Program-made: the position numbers and the translations under genes
Shown here: positions 1 to 5,632 of the stretch, in pieces
Layout: each line of letters opens with the position of its first letter
Numbering within the stretch: the stretch's first letter is position 1
Assembly: GCA_017501865.1 (NCBI GenBank)
Contig: JAFVWD010000308.1
Location: forward strand, 1-6,185
DNA: 6,185 bases
Reading direction: 5' to 3'
From: Clostridia bacterium
Lineage (GTDB): Bacteria; Bacillota; Clostridia; Oscillospirales; Acutalibacteraceae
Notes under the pieces: generated by a model
Told to the model about the DNA's origin: nothing
Database searches by the model: none
The model's input: only the letters and a program-made list of their open reading frames with translations

Positions 1-2810
1 AACTCTGTCTCGTATTCATAATTTGAAGAATAAGTCTTTCTGGTCAAACGATAATATGCTCCATTTGAAGTTAACTGCCCTTTAGCTTTTATAAATGCTA
101 CTAATCTATCGTATGATGATTGGTTGTAGCTCGGATCTGTCGCTCCGCATCTTCCATAATAACCACCACTGTATGAGTGGCCTAATGCTGAGCCTGTTGT
201 TGTTCCGCAACGGGTACATTTTCTCGGACTTGTACACGTTGCTGCAGTATAGGTGTGACCTAATGCTGAGCCTGTTGTCGTGCCGCAACGACTACAGGTT
301 TTTGGGCTTGTACAGGTTGCATTATTGTACGAATGTCCTAATGCTGAGCCTGTTGTCTCTCCGCAATAAATACAAGTTTTCGGGCTTGTACAGGTTGCTG
401 ACGAATAACTATGTGTGCACGCAGGAATCTGTCTTTCAAGATAATCGCTACTCTCAAAGCCTGTTTCACCGTAGCTGTCATAGCCTGTTACTGTATACTT
501 GTAATATATACCTACATTAACAGTCTTATCGAGATAGGTATATGTAGTTCTGTTTGTTGTTGTAAGAAGCTCCCAGTCAGACCATACACCTGTATGACCA
601 TTGTAAATTGAGCGGTAAACGCAGTACCCTTGTACTCCGCTACAGCTTGTCCAGTTTACTCTCATACCTTCTCTTTCGTTTGAGAGTGTAACGTGTGGTA
701 CAATTTCAGGCTCGACATAATCCGGGTCTTTAATACCACATTCTTCACAGTACCCTTCATAGAAGCTGTGTCCGTACGGACTACCTATTGTATTTCCGCA
801 ATAAATACACGTTGCAGGCTCTGTGCAGGTTGCTTCATTATATTCATGCTCACACGGAGGTATTTGCCTTTCGAGATAATCACTGCTTACAAAAGCACCT
901 TTATTAGAACCACTGTAGCCCCTTACAGTATATTTATAATATATACCAACTTTGACATCCTTGTCGATGAAGCTTCTCATATTGTTACTTGTAGTTGCAA
1001 GAAGCGACCAACCTGACCAAACACCTGTATTACCATTGTAAACTGAACGATAAACGTGATAGCCTTGTGCTCCGCTACAGCTTGTCCAGTTTACTCTCAT
1101 ACCGTCTCTTTCGTTTTCGAGTGTAACCACCGGTGCTGCCATATAGAAGAGGCTCGAACTTGATTTATAAGTGCTCATATGCTTTCCGCTTACAGCTCTT
1201 GCTGTATAGCGGTAGGTTTTTCCACCCGAGGCGCTCTTATCTACCCAGGCTGTTTTATTTGATGCAGCTGTACCCATTTTCTTCCAACCGGTCCAACTGC
1301 CGTTTGAAAGCTGTGAACGGTAAATTGCATAACCCTTAGAACCTGCAACCTTAGTCCACGATACCTTTACACCATTACCTGCACTTGCTATTTTAACAGT
1401 CGGCTGTGATAAGAATCTTACTGAAACTCCACTCTTGTTATAGCTCGTTTTATAACTGCCTCGCACTGCTCTTACTGTATACTTATATGCGCCACCGCTT
1501 TTTACGTTTTTATCTACCCAAGAAGTCTTGCTTGCAGCGGCAGTACCTCTGTTTTTCCAACCGGACCATTTTTTTGTTTTTTCATTGTAGCTTGAAGAAT
1601 AAACTGTGTAGCCTGTAGCATTTGCTATAGTACTCCAGGAAACCTTTACACCATTACTTGCATTTGTTACCTTAACAGTAGGTGCGAAGTTATATTTTAT
1701 AGTACCTGTTGATTTATATTTACTCTTAATATTACCTGTAACTGCTCTTACGGCATATCTGTAATTCACTCCGGGAATTGCAGAAGTATCTACATAGCTT
1801 CTTGATGTTGTGCTTTTAATTGCTTTCCAACCACTCCACTGCTTTGAGGAAGCATTGTAATATCTTTGATAAACAACATATTTACTTGCGTTTGCTATTT
1901 CATTCCAGGAAACCTTTATACCTTTTGCGGTATTTGAAACCTTTGCTGTAGGTGTTGCAAGGCTTTTCACCATTGCGAAAACACCAACTCTGTAAAATGT
2001 ACCTTCTTTGCCAAAATCATTATATATTTTAACATAATATGTATCGGTTTTTGGTGCAACAAAATCCCAATAACCTATGTTGCCACTTTCTTTTTCTCTA
2101 CCAATATTAATTTTATTACCAGAAGAATCCAGCATATCAATTAGTGTGGTACCTTCCTCCAAGTCAATGTAATGGTCAATATCTAATTGATATTCCCCAC
2201 CTTTAGTCAGACGTATTGAAAAATAATCAGCAAAAGTGTATTTATGACTTTCTTCTCTAAAAACAGCACTTGTAAATTGCCCCATTTTTAAAGGTGTTGC
2301 CTGTGAAGCATTACTATTAGGTTCCTTTTCCCAATCGTTTGCTGCATAAAATCTGTAGTAATACTCAGTAGCAATCGGTGCAGAATCTCTATACACATAG
2401 AAACTCGGCACTAAATTCATATAGTATGTACCTTTAGCTAAGCCTATATTGAAACCAAATGAATCTTTAAATGTTGACACCTGTGCACTTGCGTCACCAT
2501 GCCATGCAATATCACCATTTGGCTTGTACAACTCAAGATAATAAGAACCTATTTCACCCTCGTTGTCATAAGTTTTGTAAATATCAAAATAAATGTAGCC
2601 GTCCTGTGGCAACACAATTTTGTTGTAGCAGTTCAAATCATCATTTTCACTTGTCCAGACCTTGGTATGCTTTATACCCTCTCTTAAAACAATCGGATTT
2701 GAAACAGTTGTTCCTGCTTCTGCCGCACTTACTTTAACTGTCATTGGTGCTGAAAAGCACACTCCCACAGCTATAATTAAAGCGAGAAGCAAACAAGAAA
2801 ATCTTTTCAT
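1..2810 (-). CDS. Large secreted modular protein: PPC-like domains, five FN3 repeats, Cys-rich repeats (C-terminus cut by window)
   Basis: Seen: the frame stays open for 936 codons from ATG at 2810 to the left edge with no stop, so the gene continues beyond position 1. GGAGGT at 2817-2822 is well placed. Residues 1-32 form a Sec signal peptide (MKRF, hydrophobic core, likely cleavage after SAAEA). Residues about 33-155 and 156-280 are two beta-rich domains; the second has an EPNSNASQATPL start and a TYYVKIYN strand typical of bacterial pre-peptidase (PPC) domains. Five FN3-like units follow at about 286-376, 377-468, 469-557, 558-650 and 701-795, each with a GVKVSW-like strand, WSGWK, and YKYTVRAV. 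Cys-rich repeats lie at 653-698 and 798-893. From 898 a new domain starts and is cut off. No transmembrane or anchor segment is visible. Inference: a cell-surface or secreted adhesion, scaffold or enzyme-bearing protein. No catalytic domain is visible, so the activity is unknown. It is divergent from the HTH gene and probably controlled by it. Confidence 0.9.
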   Translation of the reverse strand, partial: MKRFSCLLLALIIAVGVCFSAPMTVKVSAAEAGTTVSNPIVLREGIKHTKVWTSENDDLNCYNKIVLPQDGYIYFDIYKTYDNEGEIGSYYLELYKPNGDIAWHGDASAQVSTFKDSFGFNIGLAKGTYYMNLVPSFYVYRDSAPIATEYYYRFYAANDWEKEPNSNASQATPLKMGQFTSAVFREESHKYTFADYFSIRLTKGGEYQLDIDHYIDLEEGTTLIDMLDSSGNKINIGREKESGNIGYWDFVAPKTDTYYVKIYNDFGKEGTFYRVGVFAMVKSLATPTAKVSNTAKGIKVSWNEIANASKYVVYQRYYNASSKQWSGWKAIKSTTSRSYVDTSAIPGVNYRYAVRAVTGNIKSKYKSTGTIKYNFAPTVKVTNASNGVKVSWSTIANATGYTVYSSSYNEKTKKWSGWKNRGTAAASKTSWVDKNVKSGGAYKYTVRAVRGSYKTSYNKSGVSVRFLSQPTVKIASAGNGVKVSWTKVAGSKGYAIYRSQLSNGSWTGWKKMGTAASNKTAWVDKSASGGKTYRYTARAVSGKHMSTYKSSSSLFYMAAPVVTLENERDGMRVNWTSCSGAQGYHVYRSVYNGNTGVWSGWSLLATTSNNMRSFIDKDVKVGIYYKYTVRGYSGSNKGAFVSSDYLERQIPPCEHEYNEATCTEPATCIYCGNTIGSPYGHSFYEGYCEECGIKDPDYVEPEIVPHVTLSNEREGMRVNWTSCSGVQGYCVYRSIYNGHTGVWSDWELLTTTNRTTYTYLDKTVNVGIYYKYTVTGYDSYGETGFESSDYLERQIPACTHSYSSATCTSPKTCIYCGETTGSALGHSYNNATCTSPKTCSRCGTTTGSALGHTYTAATCTSPRKCTRCGTTTGSALGHSYSGGYYGRCGATDPSYNQSSYDRLVAFIKAKGQLTSNGAYYRLTRKTYSSNYEYETE
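180..413 (-). repeat. Three tandem 78-bp (26-residue) Cys/His repeats inside the secreted protein
   Basis: Three units, residues 800-825, 826-851 and 852-877, repeat with exact 26-residue spacing. Each reads HxYxxATCTSP, then xxCxxCG, then xTTGSALG, and the next unit begins with His. A 20-base string starting cctaatgctg recurs identically at 181, 259 and 337. Each unit has one lone Cys, one CxxC pair and one His, a set that could bind zinc or form disulfides. A capping half-unit follows (residues 878-895, GHSYSGGYYGRCGATDPSY in part). Repeats of this type occur in secreted proteins of gut Firmicutes; their function is not established to my knowledge. Confidence 0.9.
717..854 (-). repeat. Single Cys-rich repeat plus cap between FN3 units 4 and 5
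   Basis: Residues 653-681 are one copy of the same Cys/His unit (CEHEYNEATC, TCIYCG, ending GH). It is followed by a cap with an intact CxxC (GYCEECGIKDPDY, to residue 698). It is more diverged than the three tandem copies nearer the C-terminus. It separates FN3 unit 4 from unit 5, so FN3 plus Cys repeat plus cap behaves as a module present twice. Confidence 0.85.
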
Positions 2811-2840
2811 CTTTCTACCTCCAAATTTTAGTATAACTAC

Positions 2841-2869
2841 ATCTTACCGCAAAATGCGGTTAATGTCAA
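2841..2869 (-). promoter_or_regulatory. Promoter of the secreted-protein gene
   Basis: On the minus strand a perfect -35 box TTGACA (2864-2869) is followed by a 17-base spacer and a -10-like TAAGAT (2841-2846). Transcription would begin near 2834, giving a leader of about 24 bases that contains the GGAGGT site. The spacer is almost entirely a 15-bp dyad. The -10 box matches only 4 of 6 consensus bases, so the promoter may be weak or need release from a regulator. The start site is inferred. Confidence 0.65.
2846..2860. promoter_or_regulatory. Dyad 1, probable HTH operator in promoter spacer
   Basis: ACCGCA-AAA-TGCGGT is a perfect 6-bp inverted repeat with a 3-bp centre. It lies between the -35 and -10 boxes of the secreted-protein promoter and touches the -10. 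Its size and position fit a Cro/CI-type repressor site. That the neighbouring HTH protein binds it is inference. Confidence 0.6.
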
Positions 2870-2886
2870 TACTGCAATTTGCAGTA
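2870..2886. promoter_or_regulatory. Dyad 2, probable second HTH operator
   Basis: TACTGCA-ATT-TGCAGTA is a perfect 7-bp inverted repeat with a 3-bp centre. Its core fits the same pattern as dyad 1 (ACYGCA, three A/T bases, TGCRGT). The two centres are 25 bp apart. It directly abuts the TTGACA of the minus-strand promoter and lies upstream of the HTH gene, so one regulator could act on both genes. Confidence 0.6.
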
Positions 2887-2937
2887 ATTAATAATACAAA
2901 CTTTGGACATATTTATAATAAAATAGGGGTGAATGTT

Positions 2938-3147
2938 ATGTTCAGGCGAATACGTGACCTACGCGAAGACAATGATTTAACTCAGAGAGAAATGGCAAAT
3001 ATACTTAACTGTTCACAACAAGTATACAGTAATTATGAACTCGGGCAACGTGACATCCCCACAGATATTCTTATAAAGCTCTCGCATTATTACAACGTTT
3101 CTGTCGATTATATTTTAGAAATTTCAAATAATCCGAAAATATTATAA
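2938..3147 (+). CDS. Small Cro/CI-type (XRE) helix-turn-helix regulator
   Basis: A 69-residue protein that is essentially one HTH_3 domain. Residues 14-23 (LTQREMANIL) form the first HTH helix and 25-36 (CSQQVYSNYELG) the recognition helix. The family signature RDIPTDILIKLSHYYNVSVDYIL follows in two parts (39-48 and 49-60). No effector, dimerisation or protease domain is present. I start it at ATG 2938 because AGGGGTGA (2925-2932) lies about 8 bases upstream and MFRRIRDLRE is the usual family start; a GTG at 2929 in the same frame overlaps that site. The frame is open further upstream, but that part runs antisense through the other gene and its promoter. It is divergent from the secreted-protein gene and convergent with rplL. 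Inference: autoregulator and repressor of the divergent gene through the two dyads between them. Confidence 0.88.
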   Translation: MFRRIRDLREDNDLTQREMANILNCSQQVYSNYELGQRDIPTDILIKLSHYYNVSVDYILEISNNPKIL

Positions 3148-3182
3148 AAAACTCCCTGAAGAAACTTCAGGGAGTAATTTTT
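3146..3182. terminator. Bidirectional intrinsic terminator between the HTH gene and rplL
   Basis: A perfect 11-bp stem, ACTCCCTGAAG (3151-3161) paired with CTTCAGGGAGT (3165-3175), has a 3-base loop. Read on the minus strand it is followed by a T run from 3150 down and ends the rplJL transcript. Read on the plus strand it is followed by AATTTTTTT and ends the HTH transcript, whose stop codon is 3 bases away. No rpoB follows rplL, so this is probably the true operon end. Confidence 0.92.
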
Positions 3183-3198
3183 TTGCTCTGAACTTAAA

Positions 3199-3576
3199 TT
3201 ACTTGAGTTCAACTTTTGCGCCAGCTTCTTCAAGCTTAGCTTTTGCTGCTTCAGCATCTTCTTTAGAAGCTGCTTCTTTAAGAGTTGCAGGAGCACCGTC
3301 AACCTTAGCTTTTGCTTCAGCAAGACCGAGACCTGTGATTTCACGAACAGCTTTGATAACATTGATTTTGTTTGCACCAACTTCTGTAAGTACAATATCA
3401 AATTCTGTTTTTTCTTCAGCTGCAGCTGCGCCACCTTCAACAGGTGCAGCTACTGCAACAGCTGCTGCTGCAGATACGCCAAATTCTTCTTCTACAGCTT
3501 TAACGAGTTCTGAAAGCTCAAGAACTGAGAGAGTTTTTAATTCTTCAACAATAGCAGTAATTTTTTCTGATGCCAT
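3199..3576 (-). CDS. rplL: Ribosomal protein L7/L12 (bL12)
   Basis: A 125-residue protein of normal family length. Residues 1-33 are the helical N-terminal dimerisation domain that docks on L10. About 34-56 is the Ala/Gly-rich flexible hinge. About 57-125 is the C-terminal domain, with the conserved KINVIKAVREITGLGLAEAK stretch (70-89) that contacts translation factors. It forms the mobile stalk of the 50S subunit and recruits EF-Tu, EF-G, IF2 and release factors. ATG 3576 is preceded by AGGAGG at 3585-3590, 8 bases away. It lies 65 bases after rplJ in the same transcript and should share its attenuation control. It is the last gene before the terminator. Confidence 0.98.
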   Translation of the reverse strand: MASEKITAIVEELKTLSVLELSELVKAVEEEFGVSAAAAVAVAAPVEGGAAAAEEKTEFDIVLTEVGANKINVIKAVREITGLGLAEAKAKVDGAPATLKEAASKEDAEAAKAKLEEAGAKVELK

Positions 3577-3596
3577 TTTATTTTCCTCCTAATAAT

Positions 3597-3610
3597 AAGT
3601 CATTTGACTT
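3597..3610 (-). other. Small hairpin in the rplJ-rplL spacer
   Basis: AAGTCA and TGACTT flank two bases, giving a 5-bp stem with a 4-base loop just upstream of the rplL ribosome binding site. The spacer is otherwise AT-rich (AATTTTAAAATT). It could tune rplL translation relative to rplJ, since L12 is needed in several copies per L10, but it is short and this is speculative. Confidence 0.3.
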
Positions 3611-3641
3611 GTTTTAAATAAATTTTAAAATTGTTACAGCA

Positions 3642-4160
3642 TTATTCGGCTGCTGCTTCCGGAGCATTGCCGCCCTTATCTACGATAGCTTGAACTGCAC
3701 GAGCAAATGATGCGATAGGTGCATTAAATACATTACATACAGTAGCAAGAAGAACTTCTCTTGATGGAAGTTTTGCAAGGCTATCAATTTTATCAAGGCT
3801 GATTACTTCGTTGTCAAGGAAACCACTCTTAATAGTGAAGTTTTCATGAGTTGAAGCAAACTTTGCAAGAATTCTTGCAGCAGCTACGTAATCATCTTTA
3901 GATGTTGCAACTGCAGTAGTGCCTTTAAGACAATCTGTAAGACCTTCGAGTTCTGAACCCTTAACTGCGAGCTCAATCATAGTGTTTTTAGTAACTGTGT
4001 ACTCAACACCTTCTTTACGAAGTTCTGCACGAAGAGCTGTATCGTCAGCAACTGTGATACCTTTGTAATCTACGAGAACACCGGCACAAGCACCTTGGAA
4101 TCTCTCAGAGAGAGCAGCTACTTCAGCTTTTTTAGCTTCTAATACTTTTGCGCTTGCCAA
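3642..4160 (-). CDS. rplJ: Ribosomal protein L10 (uL10), TTG start
   Basis: A 172-residue protein of normal family length. Residues 1 to about 130 form the rRNA-binding domain, with the conserved GVLVDYKGITVADDTALR (27-44) and VTKNTMIELA (56-65). The last 40 residues contain the long helix that carries L12 dimers, followed by an Ala-rich tail. It anchors the L12 stalk on 23S rRNA beside L11. The start is TTG at 4160: a TGA in the same frame lies at 4167-4169, there is no ATG or GTG between, and GGAGG (4170-4174) is 9 bases upstream. It follows the L10 leader and attenuator, so L10(L12)4 probably limits its own transcription. Confidence 0.97.
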   Translation of the reverse strand: MASAKVLEAKKAEVAALSERFQGACAGVLVDYKGITVADDTALRAELRKEGVEYTVTKNTMIELAVKGSELEGLTDCLKGTTAVATSKDDYVAAARILAKFASTHENFTIKSGFLDNEVISLDKIDSLAKLPSREVLLATVCNVFNAPIASFARAVQAIVDKGGNAPEAAAE

Positions 4161-4200
4161 AAAAATTCACCTCCGACAATATTTGTAAAAATATTATACT

Positions 4201-4240
4201 AAACAAAAATGCCTTTCACGCGCAACACGAGAAAGGCATT
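4201..4240 (-). terminator. Attenuator terminator upstream of rplJ
   Basis: On the minus strand AATGCCTTTC... pairs with GAAAGGCATT (10 bp; halves at 4231-4240 and 4208-4217), with extra CGTG/CGCG pairing across a single mismatch inside. TTTTTGTTT follows. It lies between the rplJ promoter and the rplJ start, so it acts as a conditional terminator. In Bacillus subtilis the L10(L12)4 complex promotes termination at the equivalent site. Confidence 0.88.
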
Positions 4241-4255
4241 AAAAAACATAACAAT

Positions 4256-4326
4256 GTCAATAACGCAATTCCTCGGTAGGCGGTTTAAATTTTAAACCTT
4301 TAGGCTTTTTGCACCTACTGTCTTTA
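4256..4326 (-). ncRNA. L10 leader (autoregulatory RNA)
   Basis: The minus-strand RNA carries AGACAGTAGGTGC and CCTACCGAGG, which match the conserved L10-leader core as I know it. GTAGGT pairs with GCCTAC (6 bp). GGTTTAA pairs with TTAAACC (7 bp, 3-base loop). A large one-sided bulge (GCAAAAAGCCTAAA) separates the two helices, as expected for a kink-turn that copies the L10-binding region of 23S rRNA. It sits just downstream of the promoter and upstream of the attenuator. Confidence 0.85.
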
Positions 4327-4339
4327 GAACAGCATAGGT

Positions 4340-4368
4340 ATGATAGCACAAAGCTTTGTGCTTGTCAA
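4340..4368 (-). promoter_or_regulatory. rplJL promoter with palindromic spacer
   Basis: A perfect -35 TTGACA (4363-4368), a 17-base spacer and a -10 TATCAT (4340-4345, 5 of 6 consensus) predict transcription from about 4333, just ahead of the L10 leader. The -35 lies 11 bases past the rplA stop codon, and no terminator separates rplA from it. rplJL can therefore be read both from this promoter and by readthrough from rplKA. The spacer is a perfect palindrome (separate entry). Confidence 0.85.
4345..4362. promoter_or_regulatory. 18-bp perfect palindrome in the rplJ promoter spacer
   Basis: AGCACAAAGCTTTGTGCT is its own reverse complement over all 18 bp. It fills the gap between the -35 and -10 boxes and shares one base with the -10. 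In DNA it could be a repressor operator. In a readthrough transcript from rplA it would form a 7-bp hairpin without a U run, so it is not an intrinsic terminator. No regulator is known to me for this site. Confidence 0.7.
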
Positions 4369-4379
4369 TACTTTTTTTA

Positions 4380-5084
4380 TTATTCAGCAGTAGTACCTAC
4401 AAGCTTTGCAGCATTTACGCGGATACCAGGGCCCATTGTTGTAGCAACAACGCATGAACGGATATAAGTACCCTTTGTTGCAGCAGGTTTTGCTTTGATA
4501 ACTGCATCAAGAAGTGCGTTAGCATTTTCTGCTAATTTTTCGCCACCGAAAGATGCTTTACCAATTGGGCAGTGAATAATATTTGTTTTGTCAAGACGGT
4601 ACTCAATTTTACCAGCTTTTGCTTCTTCAACAGCTTTAGCAGCATCCGGTGTAACAGTACCAGCCTTTGGTGAAGGCATAAGACCTCTTGGGCCAAGAAC
4701 CTTACCTAAACGACCTACGAGACCCATCATATCAGGTGTAGCAATACAAACGTCAAAATCCATCATACCGCCCTGAATCTGAGCGAGAAGATCTTCTGCA
4801 CCTACAATATCAGCACCTGCAGCTTCAGCAGCACTTGCAGCATCGCCCTTTGCAAAAACAGCAACGCGAACTTTTTTACCTGTGCCGTTAGGAAGAACAA
4901 CAGCGCCTCTAACTTGCTGGTCAGCATGACGTGAGTCAACACCGAGACGAATGTGCATCTCAACAGTTTCATCAAATTTAGCACTTGCAGTCTTTGCTGC
5001 AAGCTCGAGAGCTTCTGCTACATCGTAAAGCTTTGTGCTATCTACGAGTTTTGCGCTCTCTACATATTTTTTACCATGTTTCAT
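4380..5084 (-). CDS. rplA: Ribosomal protein L1 (uL1)
   Basis: A 234-residue protein of normal family length. The signature stretch GRLGKVLGPRGLMPSPKAGT spans residues 124-143, and TNIIHCPIGK (167-176) is the conserved second-domain strand. L1 binds the mobile L1 stalk of 23S rRNA, helps E-site tRNA leave, and in many bacteria represses its own operon by binding an mRNA copy of that stem. Two such candidate stems lie upstream in this window. ATG 5084 has GGGAGG at 5097-5102, a rather long 12-base spacing. It follows rplK by 59 bases. No terminator is seen after its TAA; the rplJ promoter begins within a dozen bases. Confidence 0.98.
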   Translation of the reverse strand: MKHGKKYVESAKLVDSTKLYDVAEALELAAKTASAKFDETVEMHIRLGVDSRHADQQVRGAVVLPNGTGKKVRVAVFAKGDAASAAEAAGADIVGAEDLLAQIQGGMMDFDVCIATPDMMGLVGRLGKVLGPRGLMPSPKAGTVTPDAAKAVEEAKAGKIEYRLDKTNIIHCPIGKASFGGEKLAENANALLDAVIKAKPAATKGTYIRSCVVATTMGPGIRVNAAKLVGTTAE

Positions 5085-5108
5085 AGTCTTTAATTTCCTC
5101 CCTATAGA

Positions 5109-5141
5109 GTGGTTAAATCGGATTTACCTCCCACCCGGGAG
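5109..5141 (-). promoter_or_regulatory. rplK-rplA spacer: L1-like stem and competing hairpin
   Basis: The minus strand reads GGTGGGAGG, a TAAA-TCCGA-TTTA hairpin, then ACCAC (5109-5134). GTGG can pair with CCAC. GGTGGGAGG matches the 5' arm of the 23S L1-stalk stem as I recall it, but the 3' arm has AACCAC instead of ATACCAC. CTCCC-GGGT-GGGAG (5128-5141) forms a rival 5-bp hairpin that uses the same GGGAG, so the two folds exclude each other. A regulatory role is inference. Confidence 0.4.
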
Positions 5142-5143
5142 CA

Positions 5144-5569
5144 TCAATCTACAACAGTAACGCCCATGCTGCGTGCAGTACCTGCAACCATTGAAATAGC
5201 TGCGTCAATATCTGCTGCATTTAAGTCAGGCATTTTCTGCTCTGCGATTTTTCTTACTTGCTCTCCGGTAATTGTTGCAACTTTTGTTTTGTTCGGTACA
5301 CCTGAACCGCTTTCAATACCACATGCTTTCTTAATAAGAACAGCAGCAGGTGGTGTCTTTGTAATAAATGTGAAAGAACGGTCAGCATAAACTGTAATAA
5401 CAACAGGAATAATAAGTCCCATATCGTTCTTTGTGCGTTCATTGAATTCCTTTGTAAACGCCATAATGTTTACGCCGTGTTGACCTAATGCAGGACCAAC
5501 AGGTGGTGCCGGAGTTGCTTTACCAGCGGGAATTTGCAATTTAATAAGACCTACAACTTTTTGAGCCAT
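5144..5569 (-). CDS. rplK: Ribosomal protein L11 (uL11)
   Basis: A 141-residue protein, the canonical length. Residues 14-34 carry the proline/glycine-rich N-terminal segment with PAGKATPAPPVGPALGQHG, the region that meets thiostrepton-class drugs and RelA-related signalling. The C-terminal half (about 72-141) is the rRNA-binding domain, with TGEQVRKIAEQKMPDLNA (101-118) and the MVAGTARSMGV tail. It binds the GTPase-associated centre of 23S rRNA next to L10. I start at ATG 5569 because GGAGGT (5577-5582) lies 7 bases upstream and MAQKVVGLIKLQIPAG is the family start; the frame is open further upstream through the leader but has no family similarity. It is separated from nusG by 124 bases that hold structured leader RNA. 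Confidence 0.98.
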   Translation of the reverse strand: MAQKVVGLIKLQIPAGKATPAPPVGPALGQHGVNIMAFTKEFNERTKNDMGLIIPVVITVYADRSFTFITKTPPAAVLIKKACGIESGSGVPNKTKVATITGEQVRKIAEQKMPDLNAADIDAAISMVAGTARSMGVTVVD

Positions 5570-5588
5570 GTTTTGCACCTCCAAAATT

Positions 5589-5632
5589 CGTGGTATGGCG
5601 GAACAAGAAGCTCGCCCTGTTCCTCCCACACG
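5589..5632 (-). promoter_or_regulatory. L1-binding leader stem, mimic of the 23S rRNA L1 stalk
   Basis: The minus-strand RNA has GTGTGGGAGGAACA, a loop, then TGTTCCGCCATACCACG. GGAACA/TGTTCC forms the upper helix and GTG(G)/(C)CAC the lower helix, with an asymmetric GA / GCCATA-side loop. The strings GTGGGAGG and ATACCAC match those flanking the L1 site in Escherichia coli 23S rRNA as I recall it. The element ends 6 bases upstream of the rplK ribosome binding site, so bound L1 would block rplK translation. L1 feedback on rplKA is established in E. coli; its use here is inferred. Confidence 0.75.

Noticed and set aside
180..413. 78-bp direct repeats as a CRISPR array or mobile element ends
   Set aside because: The period is 26 codons, the variation is in frame, and the units encode a conserved Cys/His motif; there are no variable spacers of CRISPR size.
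95..1618. Open frames on the plus strand across the secreted-protein gene
   Set aside because: They are antisense to a 936-codon open frame with a signal peptide and recognisable repeats, lack family features, and mirror its low-complexity composition.
2914..2919. TATAAT as the -10 box of the HTH gene
   Set aside because: No -35 lies at the right distance and transcription would start inside the ribosome binding site; the real HTH promoter could not be fixed.
2662..2937. Upstream extension of the HTH gene to a 161-residue protein
   Set aside because: The added part is antisense to the signal peptide of the secreted gene and runs through the promoter and both dyads; the 69-residue start has a good ribosome binding site.
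3203..3592. Plus-strand 129-residue open frame opposite rplL
   Set aside because: It is a Ser/Ala-rich shadow of the Ala-rich rplL sequence with no ribosome binding site.
4190..4197. TATAAT between the attenuator and rplJ as a second promoter
   Set aside because: No -35-like box lies 16-18 bases upstream; the upstream bases are the terminator stem and T run.
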